This document shows, piece by piece, positions 51,401 to 54,220 of a DNA stretch of 64,000 bases. The stretch is from positions 50,173,803 through 50,237,802 of the forward strand of contig OY759270.1 of assembly GCA_963662155.1 (NCBI GenBank), read 5' to 3'. Numbering within the stretch: the stretch's first letter is position 1; the number at the start of each line of letters is the position of its first letter. This DNA comes from Lamellibrachia columna. Its lineage: Eukaryota; Annelida; Polychaeta; Sabellida; Siboglinidae. The position numbers were made by a program, and so were the translations under genes. The notes under the pieces were generated by a model, which did no database searches, had not been told where the DNA came from, and saw only the letters and a list, made by a program, of their open reading frames with translations.

Positions 51401-54220
51401 TAAGTGGCTGTGATCCCGTGAATCATAGCTGCCCGCCACCCGTGGAATTGTTTTCGCGCCCCCGATCTATAATTGCCCGGCGATAAGCCAATGGTTTAAT
51501 TGCTCTCGGCAAAAGTTTGCGTCCTGCTGGGCAGCCTGCGGGGCAGCTACAAAATAATATTATAACCTGTAAAATGTGGGAGCTCACTTCCAGCTTATTC
51601 ACGATAGCAGAAGCCACGTCTTTCGCTGCAAAGTTTGCGTGCATGCGAAAGCAAAGAACGTGTTTTTCACCGGGAAGGACTGCGCCAAGTCCAAGAAGGA
51701 CGACTTGGCAAAACACGAGATATTTCCCGACCACTGGAGATCGACGTTGCTGCCGAAGCGCCAGATGGACTTCGTGACTGCGAACGATCACGCGAAGTCG
51801 GCGATTATCGCCCATGTGTGGATCGTGTTGACGCAAGCGGAGCGCTGTCTCCCGACAGTTATGAACGCTTTCATACGAGGAAGTCTTCAAGATCTGTGAA
51901 GGAGCAGCGTCCCAGATTTACTAGTTTAGTGAAACGGGTGGACACTGTCGCGGAGACCAGGGTAGTGCCACTAGTGGTGTTGGACAATTGGGGCGACACT
52001 TGTATGGTGACGTTCTCTGTGTTGGAGATTTGCAGTGTGATCGATTTTCTTGTTTTATATTTATAATTAAACACTGTTCTATTAATTTTATTGGTGTTAT
52101 GTTTTATTGTCACTATATGTTTAATATACATATATTATGTTTATATAATATGTCGTATATTAGGCCTAGAATGCACATACATCCCTACACCTTGTATGAT
52201 GAATAACGAGTGAACTGACAGAGTATAACAGTACTTCGTACAGCAAGTTGTGGACAAAGATTTCTTCACAGAACCAAACAAACTTAAAAATAATTTTTCA
52301 ATAGTAAATAAAAAAGGAGGCGTAGACAAAAACGGAAGTGGACGGGGAAGAGAAACTAGTTTCTTTTTTACGTCATGTTTTGCATTTTGACGTTTTGCCA
52401 TCTTAGTGTTTGCTAAAAAAATGGCTAAACAAAATCTCATTTGGCTAAAGAAAATTTTAACCTTTAGCCAAATTGGCTAAACAGATTTTAGGCCCAGCGC
52501 TAGCCTAGCTTGAACCTGCATTTGTAACGTGTTGTTATCTGTCAAGATTGGATTAGTTGTTTACACGTGCACAAGATCATTTGATTGATCCAGCAGGGTC
52601 ATCGGGTCACAGCCATTGGTGGGTTCGGTTACGATGTCAGACCCATTAATGTAAATTTGCTGCTGTACTTCAATCACAATAACCAGATGATATATTCCAC
52701 GTTCACGGCGAACAAATTTACGCTGGTTCTAAGTGCACGCCGACTCGAAGCACACACGGTCATTACTATGGAAACATTGTAAGGGTTTCCAAGAAGAATT
52801 TCCCAAAGGACTTTTTTTAAAGGATGGATTGGCGAAGTTTTTAAGATAAATTAACCATTTCTTCAGATTGTAGTTGAAATACTATATAATATTCCAGATT
52901 AATAAAATTTGGAGTTTTTAATTTATTTGGTTATGTTACATTACAAGATTAAAAAAAAAAATGTAATGTGAAAAAATAGCGAAATTATATCGCTTTGAGA
53001 ACATCCCCAAAGAAATAAACGACATACATCTAAGTATGAGTGTCAGTGATAACTTTAAGGTTGATTTTAGTAAATGAATTACATCTGCTACACCACCGTG
53101 AATGCATTAAGCAAAAGTTGAATGACAGCCTAAAGTGGCAGTGTATTTTTGACACAAACCTTTCACCAAATGTAATCCCAAACCGTGTATAGTTGCCTAC
53201 ATGTCATACACGCATTCATACGCCAAATTGCAGCAACGTAAGTGTTATGTTTTTATAAACAACTTAATTAAGTAACATTTCTTGATTGTTAGTGATAACA
53301 AAAATTTCGATAGAAATGTGATGATTTTTACTGGTGTTTTACGTATTGTTGACAAAACATAATGGCCATTTGTAATATTGACATGTCTCCTTAATTTGCC
53401 GCCACAACGGGCCTTGAATCTGTATCTGTAACGTGTTGTTGTCTACGATATCAGGTTGCGTCAGCCATGTAACAAACACGTGGCAGGGCATGTTTACGAT
53501 CATTTTGATTGGTCCATTATCTGGCGCGCTCACCAGGTTGGGGTCACAGGATGGTTTCCATTATTATAACTTATAGTTTCAAAGGCACAATAAACTACAT
53601 TAGCGCTGATATTTGATGGTTTAAGGACATGATTTAATTAGGTAGATACAATACTGATGTGTACTGGAATCACAGTAACCAGACGATGTTTCGCTTTCAC
53701 GGCGAACAAACAGAATACACATGTGAAACGGTTAGTGCATACCGGTTTTAAAACTTAAGTTATTTGGCTACAGAAAGCCCAAATCTGCGCATACGATGTT
53801 AACAGGCGAGACTTTCGCCCCAAGTTCAATAGCGGCGCAGATGATTCTGCCTAAACATTGTCATGCCCATGCCATGGCACCATTGGCATTGCTTTGGGGA
53901 CTAGTTGCCGGAGGCCTCATAACATCTTGGTAACCTGAACACACACACACACAGAGACAAACAAATAAATAGGACGCGCCGAGTGTTAGAAAGGAAGAAG
54001 CTATAAAAAGAAAGTCTAACGGCCGATGGGCGATAAAAGGGGATAAGATACAAGTATGCATAGAAACGGTGTAAAATCGTACATCTACTTGTGTTACATG
54101 AGTGCATGCTATGTGACCTCACGTAAAAATGTATCGAGTTTTATCAAATGCATTGTACTATACATAATGATATTGATTATTGACAGCGTTTTCATAAAAC
54201 CTACCCGAATTTACCGCCAT
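332..54220 (-). CDS. NUP205: NUP205 nucleoporin gene, N-terminal ~1,180 codons (3' part off window)
   Basis: NUP205 (Nup192 in yeast) is a large alpha-helical solenoid scaffold of the inner ring of the nuclear pore complex. Exons, 5' to 3' on the minus strand: 54220-54205, 46744-46602, 46188-46017, 45593-45375, 43647-43562, 40320-40095, 38091-37927, 37500-37325, 36824-36708, 36235-36107, 30467-30320, 29642-29449, 14407-14225, 13713-13663, 12788-12579, 10725-10543, 10045-9988, 8142-7953, 5879-5759, 5238-5151, 4654-4496, 3758-3513, 2972-2808 and candidate 433-332. All have AG/GT borders and compatible phases. Recognisable blocks in family order include SDLFDLNEYAAVELLLAG, LELALEYWCP, DLLPPPLYIPY, GLRAPGFQPYLEFLR, FVECLECED, SKTNLQDPG and NRQRSHTQRLL. 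The family is about 2,000 residues, so roughly 60% is here. No stop or frameshift was seen. Introns are swollen with repeats; the largest is 15 kb. Identity rests on remembered family sequence, not a database search. Confidence 0.95.
434..2807. other. NUP205 intron 23, no gene seen
   Basis: AT-rich, with short direct repeats (11-bp TGTGTAGCATG units just outside at 97-150, and CATGCAGGGGTTTAGTGCATG-like units at 955-1100). I see no coding block or transposon end in it. Confidence 0.6.
955..1100. repeat. Short tandem repeat (~50 bp unit)
   Basis: About three imperfect units containing TATCAAACTACACATGC and GGGGTTTAGTGCATG. Confidence 0.7.
2808..2972 (-). CDS. NUP205: NUP205 exon 23
   Basis: Encodes EKTAVSENLMLSQQSWMLKT, then VAIELRITSVNRQRSHTQRL. 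The NRQRSHTQRLL block is diagnostic. Acceptor TTTCAG, donor GTAAGT. Confidence 0.95.
3513..3758 (-). CDS. NUP205: NUP205 exon 22
   Basis: 246 bp: ILDSPRTCLHSLLSILGKGL, then IYKLCANSDTSSPTLRYLRT and FLYRQLQHVPF. Acceptor TCCAG, donor GTAAAA. Confidence 0.95.
3905..4035. repeat. 23-24-bp minisatellite
   Basis: About five units of CACTAGTRAGGGAGGTGAAAA with small length changes. It lies beside a SINE copy. Confidence 0.8.
4071..4365 (-). mobile_element. tRNA-headed SINE, copy 1 (SINE-1)
   Basis: Shares with copies at 10910 and 46859 the tail TTCTTATRTAG-GCG, the segment CCCTGGCAGA-CTGTTCAT and the tRNA-like GAGGATTTGAACCCGGTTTC (the minus strand carries the B box). Inserted in NUP205 intron 21. 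Confidence 0.75.
4496..4654 (-). CDS. NUP205: NUP205 exon 21
   Basis: Encodes EDVTVCQIRSETRQNILYLL, then MAHFLLGYERHKPVSKTNLQ and DP plus one G. Donor GTAAAT. Confidence 0.95.
5151..5238 (-). CDS. NUP205: NUP205 exon 20
   Basis: 88 bp: RVWPDLLHGFVECLECEDPE and an acidic tail, plus one G. The GFVECL-CED block is conserved. Donor GTGGGT. Confidence 0.93.
5690..5745. repeat. 27-bp direct duplication
   Basis: GCCGTGCACTCACACCCCAT occurs twice in tandem just inside the intron, beginning about 14 bp past the exon 19 donor. Confidence 0.8.
5759..5879 (-). CDS. NUP205: NUP205 exon 19
   Basis: 40 codons after completing Lys: YIMYNDWLPEHSLVAVRILH, then RSTLVQPKIVSILTDDE. Acceptor TGTCAG, donor GTGAGG. 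Confidence 0.92.
5955..5990. repeat. (TA)n microsatellite
   Basis: A run of alternating TA of about 30 bp. Confidence 0.85.
6341..7400. other. Unclassified CpG-containing segment in intron 18
   Basis: From about 6355 the composition changes, with CpG-containing words such as ACCCGGCTATCG and a duplicated TAGCGGACAGATCGGCAA (6648 and 6678). The part at 7205-7330 has a dispersed relative at 44228-44345. It looks like transposon-derived sequence, but I found no clear ends or coding domain. Confidence 0.35.
7953..8142 (-). CDS. NUP205: NUP205 exon 18
   Basis: Encodes KKPLERAALLCIKLVETTLE, then MVSQMDKLLLAINPRSNKPS and HLVNIT. Ends two bases into a Lys codon, donor GTATGG. Confidence 0.93.
8826..9839 (+). 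mobile_element. piggyBac-like deletion derivative with TTAA target duplication
   Basis: Ends CCATTTCAGTAC and GTACTGAAATGG are perfect 12-bp inverted repeats, flanked by TTAA at 8822-8825 and 9840-9843. A subterminal motif CAGTAYGACAGGCYGGTATACC occurs twice (8831, 8876). Inside, 9065-9345 reads as a D/S/E-rich protein segment like a piggyBac transposase N-terminus, with stops. The catalytic core is missing at about 1.0 kb total. The family assignment is inferred from TTAA plus the acidic N-terminus. Confidence 0.8.
9988..10045 (-). CDS. NUP205: NUP205 exon 17
   Basis: 58 bp encoding ILYVIDEATRLLDRYASFP plus one G. Acceptor TTGTAG, donor GTTAGT. In phase with exon 18 to give FPGKKPLE. Confidence 0.88.
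10543..10725 (-). CDS. NUP205: NUP205 exon 16
   Basis: 61 codons: WEVCSGVLAIFYKLLQQHEM, then NKPPGHVLMVHMLNNSPML. Acceptor TTTCAG, donor GTATGC; phase 0. Confidence 0.94.
10910..11218 (-). mobile_element. tRNA-headed SINE, copy 2 (SINE-1)
   Basis: On the minus strand the head reads GGTAGTGTAGTGATTAGAAC ... AACCCGGTTTCAAATCC (A and B boxes of a Pol III promoter) and the tail ends GCGCTATATAAGAA, resembling an L2-type LINE tail. It meets SINE-2 head-to-head. Confidence 0.8.
11219..11345 (+). mobile_element. tRNA-headed SINE of a second type (SINE-2)
   Basis: GGTAGTGTAGTGATTAGCAC and GTTCAAGACCTGGACCAGG give A-box and B-box-like blocks on the plus strand. A relative lies at 50814. The cloverleaf is not well kept, so it is not called a tRNA gene. 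Confidence 0.6.
11395..12301. repeat. Minisatellite of mixed 24-bp and 31-bp units
   Basis: The core CCCTGGCAGTGACCACCCT repeats across 0.9 kb. The left half mixes 31-bp units (with GTGACATACA) and 24-bp units; the right half is almost all 24-bp units with a few CCTGGTAGTGA and GCGTGCCC variants. Long open frames on both strands are a by-product of a unit divisible by three. Confidence 0.95.
12579..12788 (-). CDS. NUP205: NUP205 exon 15
   Basis: 70 codons: IEVDEVEARNEEFPMTRAFL, then GLGVGLRAPGFQPYLEFLRE and TREYKDKGEK. This is the clearest NUP205 signature in the window. Donor GTCAGT. Confidence 0.96.
13663..13713 (-). CDS. NUP205: NUP205 exon 14 (51-bp small exon)
   Basis: 17 codons, LVPTVLSTAIRQSGGMQ, phase 0 at both ends. 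The acceptor TTATAG is used rather than an internal CAG because it keeps frame. It fills the gap expected between the LEVAQ and IEVDEVEAR blocks. Confidence 0.75.
14225..14407 (-). CDS. NUP205: NUP205 exon 13
   Basis: 61 codons: DETARVALCENQQWLILVVL, SCSIPSQLKADLLLTLAAL and TPEIAANLWHSLEVAQ. Acceptor TTTAG, donor GTCTGT. Lies 15 kb downstream of exon 12, across the repeat-filled intron. Confidence 0.94.
14525..17005 (-). mobile_element. TTAA-flanked element, family F, copy F4 (long form, with insertion)
   Basis: TTAA at 14521-14524 and 17006-17009. Terminal inverted repeats AGGTGGCTGGGGCGGC and AGGTAGCTGGGGTGGC. About 1.17 kb once the insertion at 14971-16283 is removed. Shared with F1, F2 and F3 at about 40759, 51069 and 52836. 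No transposase seen; probably a non-autonomous DNA element. Confidence 0.8.
14971..16283. mobile_element. hAT-like non-autonomous transposon H1
   Basis: Inverted ends TAGTGCCTTGCACGGGCC and TAGTGCCCTGCACGGGCC, near-duplicate flanks ACACACAC/ACACACCA (8 bp), and GGGC-rich subterminal stretches (GGGCTTGGGC, GGGCCTGGGC) at both ends around an AT-rich core. The comparison copy F3 lacks it. No coding. Confidence 0.8.
17315..18939 (-). pseudogene. CR1 ORF2 reverse transcriptase, copy 1
   Basis: NKSPGVDGIPPKLL, YLDFQKAFDKVPH, GVPQGSVLGPILF and FADDTKLF are present but split by frameshifts and stops. The catalytic FADD box is kept. Confidence 0.9.
19088..20197 (-). pseudogene. CR1 ORF2 AP-endonuclease domain
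   Basis: 369 residues open. Motifs: CLNARSIVNKKNEL, GITESW, GGGVILYV, YRSPN, MGDFNHGHI and SGHNQIHFD, the standard order of LINE APE endonucleases. Stops before the RT. Confidence 0.92.
20411..20839 (-). pseudogene. CR1 ORF1 esterase (SGNH) domain
   Basis: RVFVGDSIVRKTDRVL carries the GDS block and VLVHVGTNNVE the GxxN block. In another frame at about 20290, MYMKDGLHLSGKGA carries the D-x-x-H block. Esterase-bearing ORF1 proteins are known for CR1-group LINEs. Frameshifted. Confidence 0.8.
20836..21331 (-). pseudogene. CR1 ORF1 N-terminal part: PHD-like Cys cluster and KG-rich repeats
   Basis: ICGSCSNWVDFVKSGCEKSW ... FECRGC forms a PHD-like zinc-binding pattern followed by a leucine-rich coiled stretch, then repeats of the type TGVKERGVGETGGKEKGVGE. 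Split across frames. Confidence 0.7.
21747..21922. repeat. 22-bp minisatellite, 8 units
   Basis: Nearly identical units of ACTAGAGAAGTAGCACCACT (plus AA). Confidence 0.95.
22480..23015 (+). mobile_element. LINE A: 3' fragment of a CR1-group RT
   Basis: With frameshifts it reads VRPKLEYSTAVWD-like, then SMLSTLNWPTLQNSRN, FKYSFFART-like and a TDWNSL block, the C-terminal tail of many CR1-group ORF2 proteins. It ends where the 55-bp satellite begins. Confidence 0.75.
23016..27020. repeat. 55-bp satellite, about 73 units
   Basis: Unit begins GTGTAGGTAACTGGAAGCTC. The body is nearly uniform; divergence (CATGG, TATTATTAG, GGTGACTGG) gathers in the last 600 bp. A rare ACCGC variant appears at 23591, 24306, 25241, 26286, 26561 and 26946. 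Lies in NUP205 intron 12. Confidence 0.98.
27160..27236 (-). mobile_element. 3' untranslated end of LINE B (L2-like)
   Basis: Minus-strand TGCGCTTCTGAGCTTGGGTT resembles TGCGCCTCTGAGCTCAGGTT in the 3' UTR of the L2-like LINE at 32590. It is separated from its ORF end by the 56-bp satellite. Confidence 0.65.
27237..29250. repeat. 56-bp satellite, 36 units
   Basis: Unit GTTAAAGTTGTCAACAGATG-GATGGATACACTTGGGAGGT-(AAGGATAATAAGCAAG). Variant units recur in blocks (11-, 6- and 8-unit spacings of GTTACAG units at 27405, 28021, 28357 and 28805). Confidence 0.98.
29251..29425 (-). mobile_element. LINE B: C-terminal RT remnant (L2-like)
   Basis: Reads PRSSSSGLL, then in another frame VPRIKTNIGTR, APTLWNSLPVGVRSAGNKIQ and HYLKTGCLL, the usual L2-type ORF2 ending. 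It runs without a break into the 56-bp satellite and starts about 25 bp after the exon 12 donor. Confidence 0.8.
29449..29642 (-). CDS. NUP205: NUP205 exon 12
   Basis: Encodes GQVSPVSWDHFFLSLNHYY and KGITPQEVDGLTAVLQLI. Acceptor CCACAG, donor GTCAGG. A LINE remnant begins within a few tens of bases after the donor, ahead of the 56-bp satellite. Confidence 0.95.
30320..30467 (-). CDS. NUP205: NUP205 exon 11
   Basis: Encodes VSLHKFVRLAGDLLPPPLYI, then YINMLSGLASSQQCAHHCF and LLKMNGMA. 148 bp, donor GTAAGA. Confidence 0.95.
30549..32074. mobile_element. Element with long (~200 bp) inverted arms
   Basis: The left arm (AATGATATTCAGGTGGGCGT, GAAAATCCAAGATGG, CAAGATGGCGGCCATG) is matched in inverse by the right arm (GTGATATCCAGGTGGGTGTG, GAAAATCCAAGATAG, CAAGATGTCGGCCATA). 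The arms extend about 200 bp at perhaps 75-80% identity by eye. No transposase seen. In NUP205 intron 10. Confidence 0.7.
32326..32385 (-). mobile_element. CR1 3'-end stub
   Basis: Matches the last ~60 bp of the CR1 copies (CCCAGATGGCAAGTGGACAA, GGAAGCCAT). Confidence 0.75.
32395..32495. repeat. ~36-bp tandem repeat, 3 units
   Basis: GGATTTATAYGTAAATC-type units separated by GGGTCTCGGA. Confidence 0.7.
32590..34360 (-). mobile_element. L2-like LINE, 5'-truncated, with open RT frame
   Basis: Open from about 34353 to 32742 with no stop; the ATG-led part is 474 residues. Motifs: FRNYRPISNL-like start, LLDLSVAFDTIDH, GVPQGSVLGPVLF, LYADDTQVY, SSRLDYCNSLL and VWNELP. The 3' UTR ends in an (AAT)n run at 32594-32617, as in L2-type elements. 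The endonuclease is missing. Confidence 0.9.
34600..35131 (-). pseudogene. hAT-type transposase remnant (BED finger plus C-terminus)
   Basis: N-terminal BED-like finger: FICHSDKGLTFAYCRVCNTP, then NIVRHASSASH (C-x2-C ... H-x5-H type). Directly after it, in another frame, SNADSECVFSM, TLHALLSFKIN and PEKDLLKSAKVAT match the hAT dimerisation end. The middle of the transposase is missing, so this is an internal-deletion relic. Confidence 0.75.
35418..35745 (-). mobile_element. Old CR1 3' fragment
   Basis: Diverged match to the C-terminal part of the CR1 copies (CCCGCCCTCCTGAGATATGT, then the region encoding the WNKLS-like block), with indels. Confidence 0.8.
36107..36235 (-). CDS. NUP205: NUP205 exon 10
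   Basis: 43 codons with KLELALEYWCPPEPL, a conserved family block, and ending NYRPNQRQ. Donor GTGAGT; phase 0 on both sides. Confidence 0.95.
36708..36824 (-). CDS. NUP205: NUP205 exon 9
   Basis: 39 codons, VKELRNQGDETARIIVANQ then GLEPPVHLRRDFEHLLRL. Acceptor TATCAG, donor GTGAGT; symmetric phase 0. Confidence 0.93.
37325..37500 (-). CDS. NUP205: NUP205 exon 8
   Basis: Encodes VTDICELDEGVMDMAIEDDV and then NFHKEEFYLRRIHNLVTDFL. Acceptor TTGTAG, donor GTCAGC. The EEFY-RR-HNL-TDF block is diagnostic for the family. Confidence 0.95.
37927..38091 (-). CDS. NUP205: NUP205 exon 7
   Basis: Encodes LVQNLPLLSDPEFIPDIHRA, then WHNPGLKAVVRFAWSLTLRA. The donor GTTGGT was chosen over a GT five bases further on because only it joins in phase to exon 8. 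Confidence 0.93.
38160..39895 (+). mobile_element. LINE C: degenerate CR1-like RT end, split by H2
   Basis: Left part (38160-38325) contains GGCCTCATTTAGAATG (RPHLE-like). Right part (39743-39895) contains AATGAATGGAACAAATTATT and AATATGTTTAAAAACAAAAT, matching NEWNKL and NMFKNK of the CR1 copies. Confidence 0.7.
38326..39742. mobile_element. hAT-like non-autonomous transposon H2
   Basis: Left end CAGGGGTGAGATTTAGC; right end, inverted, the same 17 bp, with the terminal CAGGGGTGAGATTA-block doubled at the right. GTAGTT flanks both sides (38320-38325, 39743-39748). No transposase seen. Confidence 0.75.
39934..40032. repeat. 17-bp tandem repeat, ~6 units
   Basis: Units of CGTATGATGCCTATAAC with substitutions, between LINE C and NUP205 exon 6. 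Confidence 0.85.
40095..40320 (-). CDS. NUP205: NUP205 exon 6
   Basis: Encodes VIEKMKEVKQSLADCLFCLA, CQTPLSKEDVLQVIGHL and IALLLAVLYCIDGQTLEEGD. 226 bp, donor GTGAGG. A clear family match. Confidence 0.95.
40763..42965 (+). mobile_element. Family F element, copy F1 (short form, with CR1 insertion)
   Basis: TTAA at 40759 and 42966. Left end AGGTAGTTGGGGTGGC. It lacks the ~0.5 kb internal part present in F3/F4 (joined as AATAAAATT-GTTGACAAA). Interrupted by CR1 copy 2. Confidence 0.8.
40967..42530 (+). mobile_element. CR1 LINE copy 2, 5'-truncated, RT frame open
   Basis: Open frame to the stop at 42443, covering NKSPGVDGIPP, YLDFQKAFDKVPHQ, GVPQGSVLGPILF, FADDTKLF and the C-terminal WNKLSTDCV and RRAGYK. 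The 3' end is AAATCTTGTT. Flanked by TTGAACCT/TTAAACCT, a likely target duplication. The frame extends upstream into element F, which is not part of the LINE. Confidence 0.93.
42970..43561. other. NUP205 intron 5 remainder, nothing recognised
   Basis: AT-rich, no coding block or repeat end seen. Confidence 0.5.
43562..43647 (-). CDS. NUP205: NUP205 exon 5
   Basis: 86 bp encoding LLSGMDVTAEIARLENERAL and NARHRKQ. Acceptor CTTCCAG, donor GTTTGG. Corresponds to the short charged helix before the QSLA block. Confidence 0.88.
44228..44345 (+). repeat. Dispersed repeat related to 7205-7330
   Basis: Shared words CAACTTTTCTAACAATTTRTT and CGATGAAATAA, then GATTTTTGTG, in the same order and orientation in both copies. 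Confidence 0.65.
45375..45593 (-). CDS. NUP205: NUP205 exon 4
   Basis: Encodes GENQQPYFPGLSRGLVAVVL through NQLMEAGLTAKIL. Acceptor CTCAG, donor GTCTGT; 219 bp in phase with both neighbours. Matches the block that follows the LLLAGE motif in the family. Confidence 0.93.
45970..46033 (-). repeat. Triplicated exon 3 splice donor
   Basis: TTACTGGCTGGTAAGTG occurs three times in tandem (units 17, 21 and 21 bp). The exon uses the first; the other two are perfect copies. Confidence 0.95.
46017..46188 (-). CDS. NUP205: NUP205 exon 3
   Basis: Encodes AKNATHREEV through SDLFDLNEYAAVELLLA plus one G. The end given is the first of three tandem donors (GTAAGT at 46016, 45999 and 45978 reading down). 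Only the first keeps frame with exon 4. Confidence 0.93.
46602..46744 (-). CDS. NUP205: NUP205 exon 2
   Basis: Acceptor TCTTCAG, donor GTAAGT. Starts in phase with two bases of an Ala codon and encodes ARLWSPYKELYH, then KPDFISLLQKP, matching the N-terminal family block. There is no in-frame ATG in the open frame; the frame continues upstream only into the pyrimidine tract. Confidence 0.92.
47088..50290. mobile_element. hAT-like element H3 carrying a satellite
   Basis: Ends CAGGGTTGGCACATTT and, inverted, CAGGGTATGCACGTTC. Flanks TTTGAAAC (47080-47087) and TTTGAAAT (50291-50298) give an 8-bp target duplication as in hAT elements. About two thirds is the 78-bp satellite. No transposase. Confidence 0.82.
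47732..49843. repeat. 78-bp satellite, 27 units
   Basis: Unit starts TGTTTGTAGGTCCTTAGCCT. Subtypes differ at CATGGTGTGG/CATAGCATGG, GGTACTCCC/GGTAGTCCC and ACTACTG/ACTATTG; like subtypes cluster, the GTGTGG type to the left and the GCATGG type to the right. Confidence 0.98.
50814..50890 (+). mobile_element. SINE-2-like tRNA-headed fragment
   Basis: GGAGTGGTAGTGTAGACGGC, then GTTTGAGACCTGGACCAGGC, matching the SINE-2 head at 11228. Confidence 0.55.
51272..52508 (+). mobile_element. DNA transposon H4 with zinc-finger remnant
   Basis: Ends CTAGGTTAGCGCTG and CAGCGCTAGCCTAG (inverted, one mismatch), flanked by CTTGA on both sides (51267-51271, 52509-52513). CpG-rich inside, unlike its surroundings. 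Subterminal TTTGGCGAAA and TTGGCTAAA words at opposite ends. It carries the finger-bearing frame at 51576-51899. Confidence 0.8.
51576..51899 (+). pseudogene. TTF/BED-like zinc-finger fragment of a transposase-type protein
   Basis: HVFRCKVCVHAKAKNVFFTG and KDCAKSKKDDLAKHEIFPDH show a C-x2-C ... C ... H-x5-H pattern, as found at the N-terminus of hAT-derived/ZNF862-like proteins. Only about 108 residues; the catalytic part is absent. Confidence 0.6.
52836..53713 (+). mobile_element. Family F element, copy F3 (long form, ends lost)
   Basis: Matches the reverse complement of F4 (GTTGACAAAACATAATGGCC, CACCACCGTGAATGCATTAA, CACAGTAACCAGACGATG) and lacks the H1 insertion, giving the empty-site comparison. 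Confidence 0.8.
54205..54220 (-). CDS. NUP205: NUP205 exon 1 (start codon)
   Basis: A 16-bp coding exon: ATG GCG GTA AAT TCG plus one G, then donor GTAGGT. Joined in phase to exon 2 it reads MAVNSAARLWSPYK, which fits the family N-terminus (an AVNSAA-LW-PYK pattern). The start context is GGCATGG. It is the only upstream ATG I found that gives the right residues, phase and donor. The first intron would be about 7.5 kb. Confidence 0.72.

Larger units (their letters stand above)
51073..52835 (+). mobile_element. Family F element, copy F2 (short form, with insertion H4)
   Basis: TTAA at 51069, then AGGTAGTTGGGGTGGC. Left and right parts match F1. The right end is lost at about 52835, where a second F copy begins. 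Confidence 0.8.

Noticed and set aside
51423..51890. Minus-strand 155-residue open frame
   Set aside because: Shadow of the plus-strand zinc-finger frame in CpG-rich sequence.
53861..53940. Exon-like open frame after a TTCAG (ATG AGG CCT CCG ...) that could join NUP205 exon 2 in phase
   Set aside because: Its only usable donor is GTGCCA, which is poor, and the residues do not fit. The 54220-54205 exon gives the family N-terminus with a good donor.
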